Below are positions 1 to 12,600 of a DNA stretch of 60,000 nt, one piece after another (position 1 is the stretch's first letter; every line of letters begins with the position of its first letter). The stretch lies in the NCBI RefSeq assembly GCF_037975245.1, contig NC_092576.1, forward strand, positions 6,244,001 through 6,304,000, in the 5' to 3' direction. The position numbers and the translations under genes are program-made. This stretch comes from Apostichopus japonicus (taxonomy: Eukaryota; Echinodermata; Holothuroidea; Aspidochirotida; Stichopodidae). Below the pieces are notes generated by a model. The model saw only the letters and a list, made by a program, of their open reading frames with translations. It did no database searches and was not told the origin of the DNA.

Positions 1-850
1 AACTCTGAAAAGTACAAATTATGATTTGAATCATTTTAATATCATCTAAGGACCGTTGCTATTTATTAGACCGTTAAAGATGCTATGATAACACTGATGC
101 TTGTTGTGTAGGTGTGTAGTTACATTAAGAGTACTTTAACCAGAGGGAAACCCCTCCCTTGCAGCAAAAAATGAGTTGCAAGCAAATAACCATCGCCAAA
201 GTTCATAACTGCAGATGGAGAACAGTATCAATCTAAACAGTGTCAGCGCTTACATGGTTTGATGACAGAGAATCGTGTGACATAACACCACACCGGTGAA
301 AGAAATACAGAGGGATATTTGTTGTTGTTGATAATTTATTGTATGTTCACTGTAACAACAAAGGGCTGACTTTGATGAGATCCATTTGGTATTTTGACAT
401 TTCGACATCTGCTGACCCCAAATGACCTTTGACATCCACCCAAAACGATAAGGTTCTTGTACTTACTAAAATACATATACACAGTATGAGCAATGATATA
501 TAAAATATCTTGGGGTATCATTTTTACGTTTGTGTTTATAAGGCTTTAAAGAGTGTGACCTATGACCTCCACCAAAACAATATGGTTCATGTACTCGTAA
601 CAAGGTAGCCACATGCAAAATATTACAACCAATACAGTTCCTATATGGAGATATCTTGTTTACAAGGATTTCAAGTTTTGACCCCTACTGACCTTATATG
701 AACTCTTACCTAGATCTAATTGTGTAGAAACCTTACATTACATAAGGCTATCCTACCATGGATATGAGCTCTTTTGGTAGAGCGTTTTGAGATATCCACA
801 GTTTTCTTCCTGCTGACCTTTGACCTTCACCCAAAGCAAAAGCATTATTT
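1..850. repeat. left copy of a segmental duplication (partner 59190-60000)
   Basis: The first 850 bases match the last 800 bases of the window in the same order and orientation. Shared landmarks are the AT-rich lead, a CCCTCCCTTGCAG acceptor, a similar exon, and a downstream block with TGACCTTTGACCT-type motifs. The copies have diverged by substitutions and small indels. This places the window start at the 5' end of one cluster unit and the window end at the 5' end of another. Confidence 0.8.
165..330 (+). pseudogene. decayed exon, paralogue of the intact exon at 59368-59515
   Basis: The acceptor CCCTTGCAG is kept at 156-164, and the first 14 codons (QKMSCKQITIAKVH) match the intact copy near the right edge. 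An extra base near 208-210 then shifts the frame and brings in a stop. The donor that reads TTG|GTAAT in the intact copy is TTGATAAT here, so the GT is lost. The intact exon ends in phase 1 and the next exon of this gene (992) starts with two bases, so this should have been the upstream exon. The ancestral 5' exon of gene 1 therefore looks lost, unless this is a sequencing error. Confidence 0.65.
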
Positions 851-991
851 TATTAATTATGGGAAGCAACCTTATATTCAATTGATAAATAGGATCTCAT
901 TCATTATTTACTAATCGGTTTTATCAATTGGTTTGTTGTATTGACTGGGATCCATAACTGTATTTTTGTCTTACTGTTATTTACATTTCAG

Positions 992-3900
992 CTGATTACG
1001 GAAGATTAAAAGTCCAGGTTGCCGATGATCTTACTCTAGACAGTTGTGTGAAATTAGCAACTCTGTTTCGTCTACCACCCGCAGAAACTGATATGCTACG
1101 CAGGGTTTCTCTGATAGAGACGCCAGGAATCACTCTGATTAAATTCCTGGAGTCACGAAACATCATCAATATGTATGATGTCACTAACCTACATAAGGGT
1201 TTGGTTTATATTCAGCTAAACCAAACATATGAAGGTCTCTTAGTTCCATATCAGTCTAAAGTTGACCCCTTTCAGTTTGAAGAAAACCAATCACCACAAC
1301 AACTTGACTGGCCTGGTAAGATCAATAAAATGATGTAACCAGAATACATAAAAACAAATATAGTACAGTAAAAACTCTAGAATTGTGTGTGAGTAGTCAG
1401 AGGTTATATCCAGCCTTCAGACAATTTGTTATTTAAACTATTCATTACCATTAATTATTAATATATGTATGTATGGTGAAAGTAATTACAAGTGGATCTT
1501 TTGACCAACTATTGTTGCCATTTGGTTTCTTTAAAATAGATAGATTGAAAATCGAAAATGCTAAAAAAAAAAAAAATAGGTTCCCGAGATTAGCCAATAT
1601 TTGTAGGATCCATTAAGTCTTCTGGTCACTCTCCGACACGATGCTTGATTCTTTTGATACTCCTGTTGTCTGCTGCCATTCGTCAAATTTCTATGCAAGT
1701 GCAAGGATAGCATAGCAGCTTTAATACATAGGCACCATATCACTTATTGGAGGCAAAACTATATGCACAATATGAACAATGAATTACTCTCTGATTAGGG
1801 ATAAATGTGGCTCAGTACGGCAGATTTGGTTTTTAAAAGTCAAAGGTTCACTTAATGGTGTTTGTGTTTCCATTATTCTATTTTTAGTTGCAAAAGTCAA
1901 ATTTGACCGCGATGATGAATCAAACCCATCACAGGGTTCTGATGAAAGAGAAAAAGACCATGACCATAGTAAGGAAAGTTTGATGGAGAGAACAGAGAGA
2001 GAAGAACTACCAACACAAAGAAAAGATTCACAAATACTTGAAATGAGGTACCATCATTCATACATTGAACACAGGATAAAGTATGAAGGTGGAACTATTA
2101 GCATCATGGGGGTAAATCTGACTATTCCTGAAGGGGCTTTATCTTCTGAACGTGTAATTGCTGTTAAAGTGATTTATTATCCGAACATACCCCTCCCTGG
2201 AAGTGCTCGTAGGGGAAGAATGACACCTCTGATAAAGCTAGAGCCAGAAGGAATCGCCCTCAAAAAGCCAGCCCAGCTGACTATTCCTCACTCTGCTATT
2301 ATTCCTGAGCCAGATCGACATGAAGTTATTATCTTCACTGGTCTGAAAGATGAAGAAAATTTACAAGGTAAAGATGGTGACCAATAATGACTTTACATGC
2401 AATTGATGAATGTACCAGGAGAAGTACAATGCGTAATGATGAGAATCAGTTCAGTTGAATTCAAAATATATATTATCTAATATGCTCTTGATATTAACTG
2501 TATTTAAGTTTACCAAAAATATATTTTGTTATAGGTGAAATAACTTGGACTGAAGAGAGATCTATTGTTAGGAAGCTAGACCAGGAGAAGATCAGTCTTG
2601 ATATTAGCATCCTGAGCTACGTCTTTGTTAATTTACTCAGCCAAGAAACAGAACAGAAGTATACATTCCGTATTGTTCCATTTATTGATGGGATCCTTGA
2701 TGCCAAAGATGATGTCTTAATAACTGTTTGTTTCTGTAAGGACAGTGATAAAGAGTACGAGGTGAGGATAATTTTTTGTTACGCTGGTGATATATGTAGT
2801 AGCGTAGAGGTCAGTTTTGTTCCATGTTTTTAGTTATTTTTAAGTTCAGGATTTGTATAGTGACTGGCAAATTATGAAGTGGTTTGTTAAAGGCACATAA
2901 TTTATTGATTCATCGTAGCACATCAAAAAGAAGTATATGTTACATTTTAAATTAAACTTGACGTTGACATTAAACATGTTTCTGTCAAAAAGTGTTTGTG
3001 CTTAAATGAAACTGACAGTATTCCCAGAGTCATAAAGGAAGAATGCTGATAGTCTCATAGAGGGCCGATAAGGTATTTTACAACATTATTATTTATTTCT
3101 TAGGTCAAAATCTCATTTTCCTACAAAATATGTGTTTCCTCTCAAACTATGCAGAAGACCCAATTTTGATTGTGGCTTATCATTTGCTCATCGAGGATGT
3201 TGAGGGTGGGAGGATCTCAAGAAACAAGAACATTGGCCATGTGACCAAATTAAGGAAACAAAGATGATGTTACTTGTTTTGATTTCTCTATAAATAGTGA
3301 AGGTGCAACAAATTGTAAAATTAACTTTCTGCTTGTTTCTTTGCAATTTACATCTTCATGTTCTTATGTTTTAGTTGCTGTTAGAGGACCACCATTCCAA
3401 ACTATGTCTAGGAAAATATTCAAAATTTCCAATTACCCGGACATTGTATGACGGCAGAGACCATGTTTCGTACATTAATCTGATCATGTCATCACCTGGT
3501 GATGGTTACCATCTGACGAAGGAAGAATCAACAAAGGTCTGTAATTGCCAATGCTATTAAAGTTTGTCTTTTAACATTACAATACTTGTAGTTAAGAATT
3601 GGTTACCTGAAGTAGACCAAATTGTGTAGCAGTTAGAGTGTTGCCCTACAACTATGTGGTTTCTGGTTCAAAATCCCAGCAGGAATCAAAATATAGGCAA
3701 ACATCTGCTGTGCAGTGTTGTTGAGCAGGATCTTGTGTGGATTGGTATTCCTGGTTTATGAATAAAGAAGTGAAGTTTGGTCTTATGTTCTTTGGTATGG
3801 TTTTACCAAAAGCTTCCTTTTAACGTGGCTTTAATTTGGGGATGATGAACGGGGATGTCTATAATTCACCTACATTTTATTTGAGGCAGTGTTCAGATAT

Positions 3901-6322
3901 TGTGGCACTCTGTCAGTACTTGGATTGGGAGGTTGATTAAGTGGCTGTACCGAAAGCAAGAATATTGGAGACAGAAAATAGTAATAATAGTGTCTCGAAT
4001 CACTCATAAAACAGAGAATGATTGATATAAGACGGTGTTCATCCACAATCACATGAATACCCATGGCTCGAATATATTTTTGTAGGATGCCTACCCCTGG
4101 TAACAATCTAAATCAAATCATGTCATGGAATTCCTATTTACAATAGGAAATATGTTCTCCACCATCTCCCGATAAATTGTAAGGATTTGTACATGACCAA
4201 ATGGCTTTTCCCTAACTCTTATATATTATATGTGACACTGTTTCTTTGAATACTTAAAAAGCATTCTCATTCTCAGTACATCGAATTTCAGTATCTTTTA
4301 TCTATTAGCGTGTTGACATTGATCACCTCTGTGCTGCCAGTAGAGTCTCTCATCAATTCAGACTTACAAGGGACAAAGATGGAGACACTGACATGGTTGA
4401 TGTGAAGTTAAATGTATCACAAAATGAAATGAACCAGACAGCCCTCATCCTCCAATCGAAGGTGAGTTATGTCTGCTGATTGTCGTCCAGCTGTTTGAGT
4501 TCACATATGTCTCTTCATTACATAATATTAAGCGGTACCTTCTCTCTTCTGATCATTTCTCTGCCAAGTGATGCCCCATCTGTCCGAAGTCTTGCAAATG
4601 TTTCCAAGCTGAAATATAAAGTAAATTTGTTGTGTCATTCAATAATGTGAACGCTGTGACTGAATTATATTTATTCGTTGGCATGCTCTCTATGGATCCC
4701 ATTTCTTTGTAATATCCATGGTGGATGATAATTGAATTTAATTGAATTATAGTAGTCTTTTATTCATGTATTTTTTTCCAGTCCCTCGAGTGAACCTGGT
4801 ATTCTTACATTTCTTATTTTGATCATGTTTTCCAACTTTGTTTCGACTCTTTGCTCTGTAATTAATAAATAACACTCAAAATGCATTGAATTGCTAAGAA
4901 AGTGCACATGTGACCTTTGTGTTATTACATACACCGGTTAACAATTATGGAAACTTTTATTGGCGGGGGGGGGGTATCTTATGAACCAATTCATGCATAC
5001 TGCATAAATAATAGGTATGCTGTCATCAGCGTTCCTTTTTCTTTTGGGAATTCACACATTTATTATGTGTTGTTCCATGTCTGTTACAGCCCTATTTTTC
5101 TAGATTGCGTTTCTACTGTAAATCCAATCATTCATAGGGGTGTGATAGCCGGCATAATTGAATGTTAAACATTCTTACATTTAAAGTTTCCATCAGTCAT
5201 ATAATAATTTATTTTTGTTTTCTTTCAGGTGAAAAACATTCTCTTATCTCCGGAAAGCCAGAAATTTCTTAACCCAGGTGAGTTTTATGTAGAAGTGCAA
5301 CAAATGGGTGGACTTATCTAGTTTTAGAAGTTAACCCTGACCAGCATCTAAGTGAAGTTGGAAGAAGAAAAATAAGTGATCATTGTTCCTATACATACAC
5401 CAGGATGTATGTATTAGTTGAGATAAAAACTTAAACACAAGTAGAGAACATGGACCGTAAGTTTCTAAGTAAAGGTAAAAAGATAACAGCATTTGGTTTC
5501 AACAGTAGACACACATGAGCGTTACTTTAATCAACACTTGAAAAAAATACATATTGCTGCTGAACCCGAAATAAGTCTGATTTGCATGCTTCCATGTTTA
5601 GCTAGTTTGCTCACTTCCTACTTTGTAGCTCAAGCAACTTTGAAAGTGAAGCTATATACAATACTAGAATTTATCCACAAGCTAAGGGCTAAAAGTTGAA
5701 AAGTTGCACGCAAGTTTTGGACAGTGTATTGGACAGTGTACTTACCCAATTTATCGTATGCACGCACCAGGTGATGATTTGCATTCCAAAGTTCTCAATG
5801 CTGGTTGCATGCTTCTTGTGGGGCAGTTGTGCACTTGTGCGTGTTAGCTGCGAACATTGCTCATTATTCGAACCTGGCACTCAATTAACATCTGATTCAG
5901 GCAGTCTAATTTTACATGTGAAATCTGGTATTTGCTATATATTTTTCTAATGTAAAGTGGATGTTATGTCCTCACTTTCAGGCATACAAAAATATGAAAG
6001 GTTGAAAAGAGACATTGGAAAACTTCTGGATAAAAAGCATTGTAAAAAGCTAGGCAACTGGTTTGAACTCACGCAAGCAGAGAATGATGAAATTCAGGAA
6101 GCAGCAGAATCTGGAAAGATGCTGATGAAAATATTGGATGAAAGAGAGCTCATTATGCCAGACAGGATGATCGGAATGTATGACGGATTGAAAGATATTC
6201 CCTTTAATGAGGGGGCTACACTGTTGCTGGATTACATCGATACATCACAGGAGAAGGATGGACAGGAAAACGAAGGAGTGAAAGATGATAATAAGAAAAT
6301 GGTTCGTGCTCTACAAACTTAG
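992..6322 (+). CDS. gene 1: DED-like / ZU5 / UPA / DED-like protein, 5' end missing
   Basis: Seven exons: 992-1315, 1888-2367, 2535-2761, 3375-3536, 4309-4461, 5229-5277 and 5982-6322 (TAG). Every boundary has AG/GT and the phases agree throughout (1,1,0,0,0,1), giving 577 residues after a partial first codon. Residues about 1-90 resemble a death effector domain. A charged Lys/Glu-rich linker follows. ZU5 starts at GGTISIMGVNLTIPEGAL and includes MTPLIKLEPEG and LTIPHSAI. The next three exons carry the UPA domain (YTFRIVPFIDG). The last exon is a second DED-like fold starting KYERLKRDIGKLLDKKH. In UNC5, ankyrin and PIDD, ZU5-UPA is a scaffold and autoinhibitory module, and death folds recruit signalling partners. 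A cytosolic apoptosis or innate-signalling adaptor is inferred. No start codon is assigned because the upstream exon at 165-330 is decayed. Confidence 0.8.
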
Positions 6323-6658
6323 TTAAGATTTGCACTTCATACTTAAAGCAAAACAAAAGTCAGTTTGCATAAACTCAAGATCTTAGACTGGTTAGAACTT
6401 CTAGTACAGAATGTACTTTCTGATATAAAAAGTATTATTTTTGCTGTCATGCGAGTCTGTCTGAAATGTCTTCTTTACTGATAGTAACATTTTCTGCTTT
6501 CTGAAACTTAAGTTTGTAGAGATCTCATGTGCAAGAAGTCTGTGTAGAATATTCACTGCAGCCAAATCAATTGCAGTAATTAGTTTTCTATCTCCATGAA
6601 AGTATGATCAAAAATGTGAAATTGATAAACAATTTGAAATGTTTCAACATTGTTTCAG
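6323..6658 (+). other. short spacer between gene 1 stop and gene 2 first exon
   Basis: This 336-bp AT-rich stretch shows no AATAAA and no obvious promoter. A possible donor, ATG|GTTCGT, lies at 6301/6302 inside the last exon of gene 1, in phase 0. That is the phase the 6659 exon needs. Splicing there would skip the TAG at 6320 and fuse both genes into one protein with two ZU5-UPA modules. Confidence 0.4.
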
Positions 6659-9600
6659 TTACAAATTCCCGCGAAAGAGGAAGTAATCTCAAAGAGGGAA
6701 TCGAATTTGTCAGTAAGTTTTAAAACATTGATAGAAGAGGGATACAACATGCTGGATGTCCAAAGTGCCTTGAAATTGTCTCGTGGGAAACTGGTCTTGG
6801 GAAGACGGATTTTGTTACTTGCAAAGGAATTGCATGGTAAAGATACCTTATGTATTTAGCTACATGTGTATATCTGTTCTATTTCTTCCTGATATAACTA
6901 ACCGCAACCTTATATGACATTCTATGGCCACATTTTAAGCCCTTGCTGTTTCAGTGTTCATGGAAGAAAAAGTATTTTTATTTATTTTATTAGGAATATT
7001 ACTCACATCATAACTACAAAATAGAAAATTTATTCAGATACCTTATATAAACTTAAGTGTTGTTATTTTCATGTCAAACATTAAATGTCTACTCTTCACT
7101 GTCCCATTAAGACGTATATTTAAGTTTCATATTATATTTGATATCTACAAATAGAAAATAATAGCAGTTTTGTGTTAAAGAGGCTGTTTTCATAATGTGT
7201 GTTGAAACAGTTTATGCATTAACACATCTTCTATTGAAGTGACAAAATACTTTCCTTTCACTTGAAATATGTTAATTTTCTCCTCTAGAGAAACCTCCTT
7301 TGTTCACAGGATCCAATCTTTATAAAGAGCAGTACTTTGATCAGCATGGAGGAGAGGTGGTTATCGCAGGTGTAATTTTGCGTGTACCAGCTGGTGCACT
7401 ACACACTAGAAAGATTGTTAGTCTGTGGGTTTCTACTGACCCTGCCAGTCAAGGACCTATCTCAAAGAAGAGTTTAAGATTGACCCCTTTTGTGAAATTT
7501 GGTCCAGAAAGCCTTACCTTACAAAAGCCTGTCACCTTGATTATTCCACACTGTGCTGTTACTCCAGCTAACCAGATGGGTATTGATGTGTACTCAGGTG
7601 TATTACAAACAGGTGTGTTTTGGTTTCTTGTGAATTGTGCTTTATAAGTCCATCGATCATAATATTTCACTTTAATGTTTTCCATGAACTTAATACATAC
7701 TATTTATCCACCAGAGTGTTTCAAACAATTTGAAATTTGTTAGGCCAATAAAAATGTCGTATGAGGTCAGCAAAGGTCAAAGCTTGAAATCCATCTAAAC
7801 CTGCATAACTGCAGAAGTAATGCTGGGATGTGAAAAATGTGAAAATGCTTGTTATGTGAAATCACCTGAGTACATGAACACTATAATTGGCAAGAAAATC
7901 ACTAATTTCATTCTGGCTGTCTGGTTCTGTGTAATGTAGAAGTTATTCGTAAGAGGGAAGTATGGTACCAACAAATTATTTTTTACATCTTGCCAGAAGC
8001 AAAAGGAATCTATGCAATGGTACTGGCATGTGTGTGTGTGACACTTGTTCGTAAATATGTTGACTGAAAAATTCATTTTGGAATAACTTCAAACTTGGTT
8101 TGTGGATCTGTCTTTTTGAGTACAAGAACCTTTTTCTTTTCTGTGGCGGCCAAAGGTTAGTTGAGGTCAAAAGAGGTCATAGTTTGAAAACCTTGTAAAC
8201 ACGATAATTCAAAAAGTAGTAGTATGTAGAAGCCTATTGACATTGGCAGAGATCATAGGTCACATGAGGTGAACAAGTGTCAAAGTATGTAATCCTTGTA
8301 AGCATGTTATCTCCAAAATTAAAGCTACAATTAATCTGTGAGTTCTCAGATGTTATGATTTTCTTTTGGTAAACATAGTTTGGTCAATTTCATATCAGTT
8401 CAGTTTGTGAATGGGCCCAATATAAAATAAATCTTAAGTGATCTCTAACAATACATAAAGTCATCCAGGAAATGACATCTGCTTTAAATAGTTAATACTC
8501 TTGTTTTGGGTGCTTTAAGCACTTTCAAGTGGCCAAATAACAGTTTCACTCTCTAGCTTAAAAGGGTCAACAGGTTATCTCAAATGGTGACGTTGATTTA
8601 AGCAGTAAGTTGTGAAAATATTTCACAGTGTATTAAAAATGTCATGTCAATCTCATTCATTTAAAGCAATTATTAAAGGAGTGGTTGGTGTCAGAGTTGA
8701 TTTTAGAGCTCAAAATTGGTAAATAAAATGTCCAACTGCTCATACATTCATGTGTCTATACTTAACATAGGAAGACTGTTCTTTCTGGATATTTAAACAG
8801 TTTGGAATACACGTTTGTTTACTGTAAAATCCTTACCAGTGACTTTAATTAGTTGATGTCCACAAGTGATACTGCAGGTAAGAGATAAAAATCTCTGATC
8901 TTTTCTACGTACATTTCACCATGTTATAAAACGTTACCAGTTAGCAAATTGTTTTTGAAATTCCCATCAGATAAAGTTATCAAATGGAGCCAAGAAAGGA
9001 ATCACCTCATCTGCTCAATGAATAGTCAGCACTTTGCAGTTGAAGCTGAGAAACCCTGTCTCATTGGTCTTCACGTCCCTTTCATTCCCAAGATGCTGAA
9101 GCGTGTCTGTGTCTTACCGATTGTAAACAGAGTTTCTGAATCGGGGGATCAATTGACAATTCATCTTTGGTTTTATAATGATGACTCACTGGAACATAAA
9201 GTAAGTTGTAGATTTGTCAGCTCAAGTGGTATTGTTAATTATGTCACAGATTCCAGTTATCTGTCTTAACTCAAGCTTAATTGATTTCAAAGTTAAGTGG
9301 ACTGATAAAGTTTCAACTAGAAGCCTACAGCATAAAACCTTTCTGGAAGGTCAGATTGTAATCATATAGTCAAGGGAAGGGTCATGTGAGATAATCTGGT
9401 TCAGGCTGTCTGTGGTCATTGATGATTGCAAATCAGCTTTGTACTGGACAAAAAACAATGATCAGATGTCCTATAATAAAAATTTAATTCTCAACATTTT
9501 CTTGTGTGTGGTCAATGACAACTGACAGCAACTGTTGCAACAGACAAAATTGTAAGCACACCTTGACCAGGTGTCCAATATTAGAGAGTGAAGAGTTTAT

Positions 9601-12600
9601 ATTCAGAACATATACCATGAGACTATAGTCTTTGATAATCCATCTAGCAGGCAATCAATGTATGATAGTAAAATAATAATGACAGCTCCATGGTTTCAGT
9701 TAATATTCCCATCATTAAGTGGAGATTCAATTTACAGGCTTGTGGTTGCATAACATAGCTCAGGCAGTGTTTAATAATACATTACTTGGTCCAGTTTATC
9801 AACCAGATAAGAGATTGGACAGAAAATATGTACAGAGAGTTAGACTTTATTACCCTTATGTATCAGATATTATAGTAGCTGCTGGTTTCACCAAATAATG
9901 GCAACACCAATTAATAATGAGAAGGTCATACCAGGGAGCTGTTATTGCTTCCTGGTCATACATTGGACAACTAAGCAGTGTATGTATTGTTGGTCATGTT
10001 TAAATAAACATTAATGATAAATGCAATATTAAATTGTTTCATTTCTATTTTAACAGAGCCTTATCAATGAAGAAATTTATCAGCAGAAGGGATCCATAAT
10101 TCATGATCCTGTGCCTGTTCAACTCAATTCTATGACTTCAACTTTACAAGTTAGCACTAACTCCAGTACCTCACAGTGTAAACCAAGACAAGTGGTTAGT
10201 ACTGTTTGTCAAATATTCTTATTTATTTTATGTCAACATGTAAAGAAAGCAAGTAATTCCTGTTCCACGGGTATACAATAATATATATATATAATAGTAT
10301 ATATAATTTGCAATTATTGGAAGAATAGTTTTATGCATCTGTTGAGTGGTATGTAATAGTGCTAGCATATGTTGTTATATTGTAAACTATTATGTATATT
10401 TTACATTTATTACAAATAAACATTTCCTATGTTATATTGAAACTGTTTCTTTCTCAATTTGTAATGATACTCCATGAGATTATTAGAGTATGGTAAAAGT
10501 TACTTCGCATGGTTCATTTATACATCTGAGTGAAAAGGGACTGTTTAGATCAAGTGCCTAGGCCAAGGTCACAGATTGAAAATCCGTGCAGGACTGGAAC
10601 CTGTAATCCTAAGATTGTCAGCATATTCACTTTAACCACTTCACTATTAACATAATTGCTTTAAAGTCTCAAGTTTTATAAATTTATAATTAAATATCCT
10701 TTGTTTATTCTCCCAAAAGGATGTTGCCATGGAAAACTTATGGTTAAAGAACAGACACAAGGAAGAATTTCATCTTCAGAATCAAGGGATCAAAGATACT
10801 GTCAATCTGGAAATAGTAGCAGGATATGGGAAGTTTTCGAAGAATTTGTTCAAGCTCAGTATTGAATTGCAGGTAACTTGATTTTGGTGTAATGCAACAG
10901 AAAGAAATATATGAATATGAGGAGTTTAACTTTGGATTTATCCTAGCTACTACAACTCCTTTTATATTTACCTTGTGTGATGATTATTTGCCCTTTTTAC
11001 ATTCCCGTAGAAAGTCGTTTTGGGTTATGATGTCGATGGCTCAGTAACCTGATCGTGCTGGCGCATGTGCGTGTGTGCGTGTGTGTGTGTGTTGACTTTA
11101 TCGACTCTTCGAGGACATGCTCATGATACCACACCTTTCCTTCGGGGACCTCATGTACGTCCGAGTACTTAAACACACGTCCTCGATATATTTTATGTGC
11201 TAATGCCTCTTCGAAGTCTTAAAAGCCGTCTGTCGAAATTTGAACGATGTCCTTGAAAGGATGGTTTAACCTGATCATTGGATTTACACACACTTGAGCC
11301 CAAACATGAAAAGTACACACACTTCAATGTTTAGTATCTAGCGCCACCATTTACAAGAGTTTTTTCCACAATGGCATAAGTTCCCGCGAATTCATGTACG
11401 ACGACGGGCCTCCATGTGAGAAATCGTAAGTTATGAAGTTACTTGTTACTTTTAAGTAATAAGAAATCAACGAGAAAAGATAATTTCAATGGAATTTTAG
11501 TTCAAAGTTGGTACATTCAAAAGACATGCTTCGTTGTCGAGGTGCTCAATGAACTCATATGTTATGTGTTGACTGTTCTTATAGGCGTATAGTACTTGTA
11601 ATGGTGTATATACCAATAGTATAGTAATAGTTGGTTAGGCTAGGATAACCAGTAGCTTAGTGGTAGCAATAAGTAGCTTTAGCGGACTTTCTATACTGCG
11701 CGAATCACAAGTTATTTGTTCAGTATTTAATAATCCGAGATTACATTGTGTCCAGAGGAACAACTAAATTAGGTGCTAGGTCAAACGTTGGCCTAATGTT
11801 AAAACTTAAGGCCTTTGTACAAACCAGGTTTAGCAAAGGTTCAACTATAGCCTAGGCTTGTCTAGGAGACTAATGCAGGAATGGTAGGATATGTTAGCAA
11901 ATGAGGTTATACTTATAGCATGGAAGTAAATGAAGGCAGGCCATTTTATGGCATTATTACATTTTCAGAACCATATATATTGTCATTACTTTGGGATTAT
12001 TGCAACTCCTGTAAAATTAAATTCAGTCTTTTGTCTGAGTCACCTGTAGCAGGACTTGACAGGATCACTGTAGTCGATCATAAAAAGATTTCTTTCTGGT
12101 ATTTCTACTTATATGAGAGAGAAGATTTTAATTCATTGGTGTTTTTGCTTTCCCAACGTTTGCTTTGCCCATTTGTGCAACTGATATTGGTGAATGACTT
12201 GGTAAATGATGTATTGACAGAAAGGCCTAATGGATATTGGCTGTGTGAAGAAAGAATTCTTGAACTCCATGTATCATTATCCTCAATAAGTGAAATGATC
12301 CATCAGTGTTAGCTGAATTTACAAGGGACTCAGTAAATTAAAGGAGGGGTTTGATGAATTTGTCTCACGATGTTTGTATTCGGACAGGAGTATTACAAGT
12401 ATCAATTGCTGGTTAGTTCTTTACCTCTACAATCAAAGCTTAAATAGAGTTTGAAATTAAATGTGTGAGATACTGTAACAAAATAGGAGATCCAATCTGC
12501 CATCTTCAAGTATTATGTATTACTAATAACATAGCTTCATTATTGAGAAGGGAAAGTGCAGAAGGAAATCATTGAAAGAGGGAAATAAAAGTATAGTTGA

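Noticed and set aside
11920-12312. 130-codon open frame upstream of the SET exons
   Set aside because: No recognisable domain, no splice support, and flanking sequence is repeat-like; could be chance or a relic.
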